Source: Congeria kusceri | Lineage: Eukaryota > Mollusca > Bivalvia > Myida > Dreissenidae | DNA: 64,000 bases | Assembly: GCA_027627225.1 (NCBI GenBank) | Contig: CM051033.1 | Span: forward strand, 13,130,058 to 13,194,057 | Direction of reading: 5' to 3' | Shown here: piece after piece, positions 61,794-64,000 of the stretch | How the letters are laid out: every line of letters starts with the position of its first letter | Numbering within the stretch: the first letter of the stretch is position 1 | The notes under the pieces: generated by a model | Seen by the model: only the letters and a program-made list of their open reading frames with translations | What the model was told of the DNA's origin: nothing | Databases searched by the model: none | Made by a program: the position numbers and the translations under genes

Positions 61794-62531
61794 AGCGACT
61801 AGCCTTATCGCAATAAAAAAACAAAGTAAACTATTGTATATGTACACTAATTATATCTTACTTATACTAGTAATCACAATAATAAGTAAACATGCACAGA
61901 AAACCTTCTTATTTTCACAGATCACACAGCAGAGAGTACTGGATACAGACTGAAGATTGCTGGATACTGGCCTAGAAGGATTTCACACCTCACCTACAGG
62001 TTCAGGTGTAACACAAGACTGTTAATTAGTACCTGGCATTAACATTTAGCGGTCATGTTTTTGTTTATTGTGTGTCAGGAGGTAAATTCTGTTGATTGTT
62101 ATGTAAACAAACCCTTCTCTGGGGTCAAATGGCATCTGAAATGTTACTTTTATATGGATTTTACCCCCCAAAAATGTTTTATTTTTAGCTCGAAACAGCT
62201 TAAAAACCTGTTCTATAACATTTAGAATTGCAATGAAGATTGTTTTCACTTCTGATATTATATATTATGTCTGCCATGCCTATCAAAATTCAAAGTTGTG
62301 ATTTATTCTGAGTTAACATAATGTTTTTTCCAAGATGTACCTAAGTATATTTTTTCTAACAAAATTCTTGTCTCACAACGCCTTTATATGTGGTATTTTC
62401 AACTTTATTTTTTTCAATAAATCCTTAAACCAGTGTGATAGGACTTCATTTTCTTTCTCGTAATAGATCAGATGTATGATAAATGTGGTTTTTATTCAAA
62501 TTTGAAAGGGTTGGGTTCTCTTAAAGGTTAA

Positions 62532-62995
62532 ATTACATGAAAAAGGGAAGTCACATCCTCAGTGTTACAGTTTGTTAGATAATAAATACATAGGGTTCAG
62601 TGTATAATGCATATGATTGTTAAAATACAATTTAAATGATATGTTTTGGTATCAATTTAAAGGTATATATGTAAGAAATAAGAAAAAAAGACAGGTTTAG
62701 GGATTACTTTATCTGAAATGGTTCCAGCTTCATAACTTTGGCTCATGTATTCATGCGAAAAATGGCAGCCCCCATGCCTGTCAAAACCGGTGTGTTTATT
62801 CTGAGGTAAATATTTTGAGTTACAACGAACAGAAATTTTTGACTTGCTGTTTTTTTTTCAAAATGTTATGGCCTTATCTTTCCAACAATGTATGGTGATA
62901 TATTGGGAAGTTGCTAGGTCATGGTGAAAATTGAGATCAAACATTGAATGTTTTATATGTATCAATGAAGGAATTTATTTGCGCATGCGTAACCT
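62532..62995 (+). repeat. Direct terminal-like repeat, right copy
   Basis: Second copy of 58769-59204, same orientation, 3.76 kb downstream. It differs by substitutions and by a ~20-bp insertion near 62816 (TTTTGAGTTACAACGAACAG). Confidence 0.9.
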
Positions 62996-63220
62996 GGAGA
63001 CATTGAAACGACTACGCGTTTTAAACGGTTTATATTTTACGTCAGAAATTAAATTCATTCTCAATACTTAAAAGACATTTTGTAGCGAAAGACTGTTTGC
63101 GTTAGCGTTTATGGTGTTGGAGCTAGCTTTGTAACGGTTTCAATCAACAACAGTTATTTTTGTCGTAATTTACGCTTGAGTGCACCTGCACGCGAGGGCG
63201 ATGTTGACCACAGAAGCAAG

Positions 63221-63241
63221 ATGGAGGACCTATTATGTGAG
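63221..63241 (+). CDS. Possible first coding exon (MEDLLCE)
   Basis: ATG in a good context (AGCAAGATGG) opens seven codons that end at a GTAATT donor, downstream of a locally GC-richer stretch (63130-63220). It could start a gene running off the right edge. This rests on a start codon and a donor only, so it is weak. Confidence 0.2.
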
Positions 63242-64000
63242 GTAATTACTTTAATCAGCTTTGCATTGCAGGATTACATTGGAGAATGCCGTTATCTGCG
63301 GGGTTAACATTAAATGACTGATAGGGCAAAAGCAAATTATAATTTGTGTGCTGGATAAGTTTAAATGAAAGTAACAAAAGTATAATTATTAATTTATGTA
63401 CTAGTACTGCTAGATTAATAAGGATAAAGTAACAATATTGTAGGTACAATATAGGTATCAGTTGTACTCATTTAGAGTGCAACAATTGTTTCCATTGCGT
63501 TAATTGAAATATAGTATCAATATAGCAGGCAAACATATTTAAAATGTTAACACGTGTACTTTGAGTGGTACCATTTTGTACTACTCGTATATAATGCAGC
63601 AAATATTTATATTATATGAGTATACGTATATAGCAATATTACGTTAATATTGACATATACTTATGCAGTTATCATTTGGTACGAATACAGAATGAAGCTA
63701 TTATTTACGTTGCACAGTTTATATTTACATGCATATATTTTTAATTAAAGTAAATAATGTGATTAGTATATACATGCACAAATACATAGATTTGTGACCA
63801 GACAAAAGTTTGCGTGGCAGTATTAAACAGAATAGATAGTTGATCGACACTATTTGCGGATAGAAACTGTTATGAAAGTTTGCTACTTTGACGTGTGAAA
63901 ACACACTATAATACCATTGATCGACGGGCCCCCACTTAAATTGGGAACCGACATGTGCACCGTATGTACAACAAATAATGTGTTCTTCAACAGACATCAA

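Noticed and set aside
58769..62995. LTR retrotransposon
   Set aside because: The direct repeats suggest LTRs, but there is no primer-binding site, gag, protease, reverse transcriptase or integrase between them.

Overview
The window is eukaryotic, AT-rich and repeat-dense. It looks like a bivalve mollusc, probably a heterodont such as Dreissena. That inference rests on phase-matched GT-AG introns, decayed LINEs, Meta-type SINE tails, and a hairpin MITE that I associate with heterodont clams and mussels. No rRNA gene, intact tRNA gene or CRISPR array is visible.

Three host genes can be assembled from exons. (1) On the minus strand, 17531 down to 2953, an 11-exon gene encodes a 523-residue protein with a basic N-terminal helix, an acidic linker and a C-terminal WD40 propeller; every exon junction keeps the frame. 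Its introns hold most of the tandem repeats of the first 17 kb. One is a minisatellite of about 28 units at 8225-9117 that appears to derive from the 3' end of exon 7 together with its splice donor. (2) On the minus strand, 30817 down to 27770, a three-exon gene encodes a 199-residue multi-pass membrane protein with PY motifs in its tail. (3) On the plus strand, 43260-46626, lies a related, incompletely resolved gene whose tail runs in a second frame, joined by a possible 65-nt intron or a frameshift. Genes 2 and 3 are head to head and look like paralogues.

The rest is largely mobile DNA. 20590-25509 is a non-autonomous hAT-type insertion with an 8-bp target duplication; it carries a 1.16-kb tandem duplication and three long foldbacks. 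32063-34740 is a decayed CR1/Jockey-like LINE with a 12-bp target duplication. 37205-39828 is a nested insertion whose empty site survives as a second copy near 5000-5965. 41327-41987 is a pogo/Tigger-type MITE. 48841-52450 is a LINE with endonuclease and reverse transcriptase broken by one in-frame stop. 55557-56862 is a pogo/Tigger-like DDE remnant that still has introns.

The most unusual locus is 58769-62995. Two direct repeats of about 440 bp enclose a plus-strand His-Me finger (HNH-type) endonuclease and, tail to tail with it, a minus-strand Mutator-like transposase. Both are decayed, but the arrangement reads as one composite element. Elsewhere a group of long foldbacks shares a common plan although several have unrelated arm sequences.
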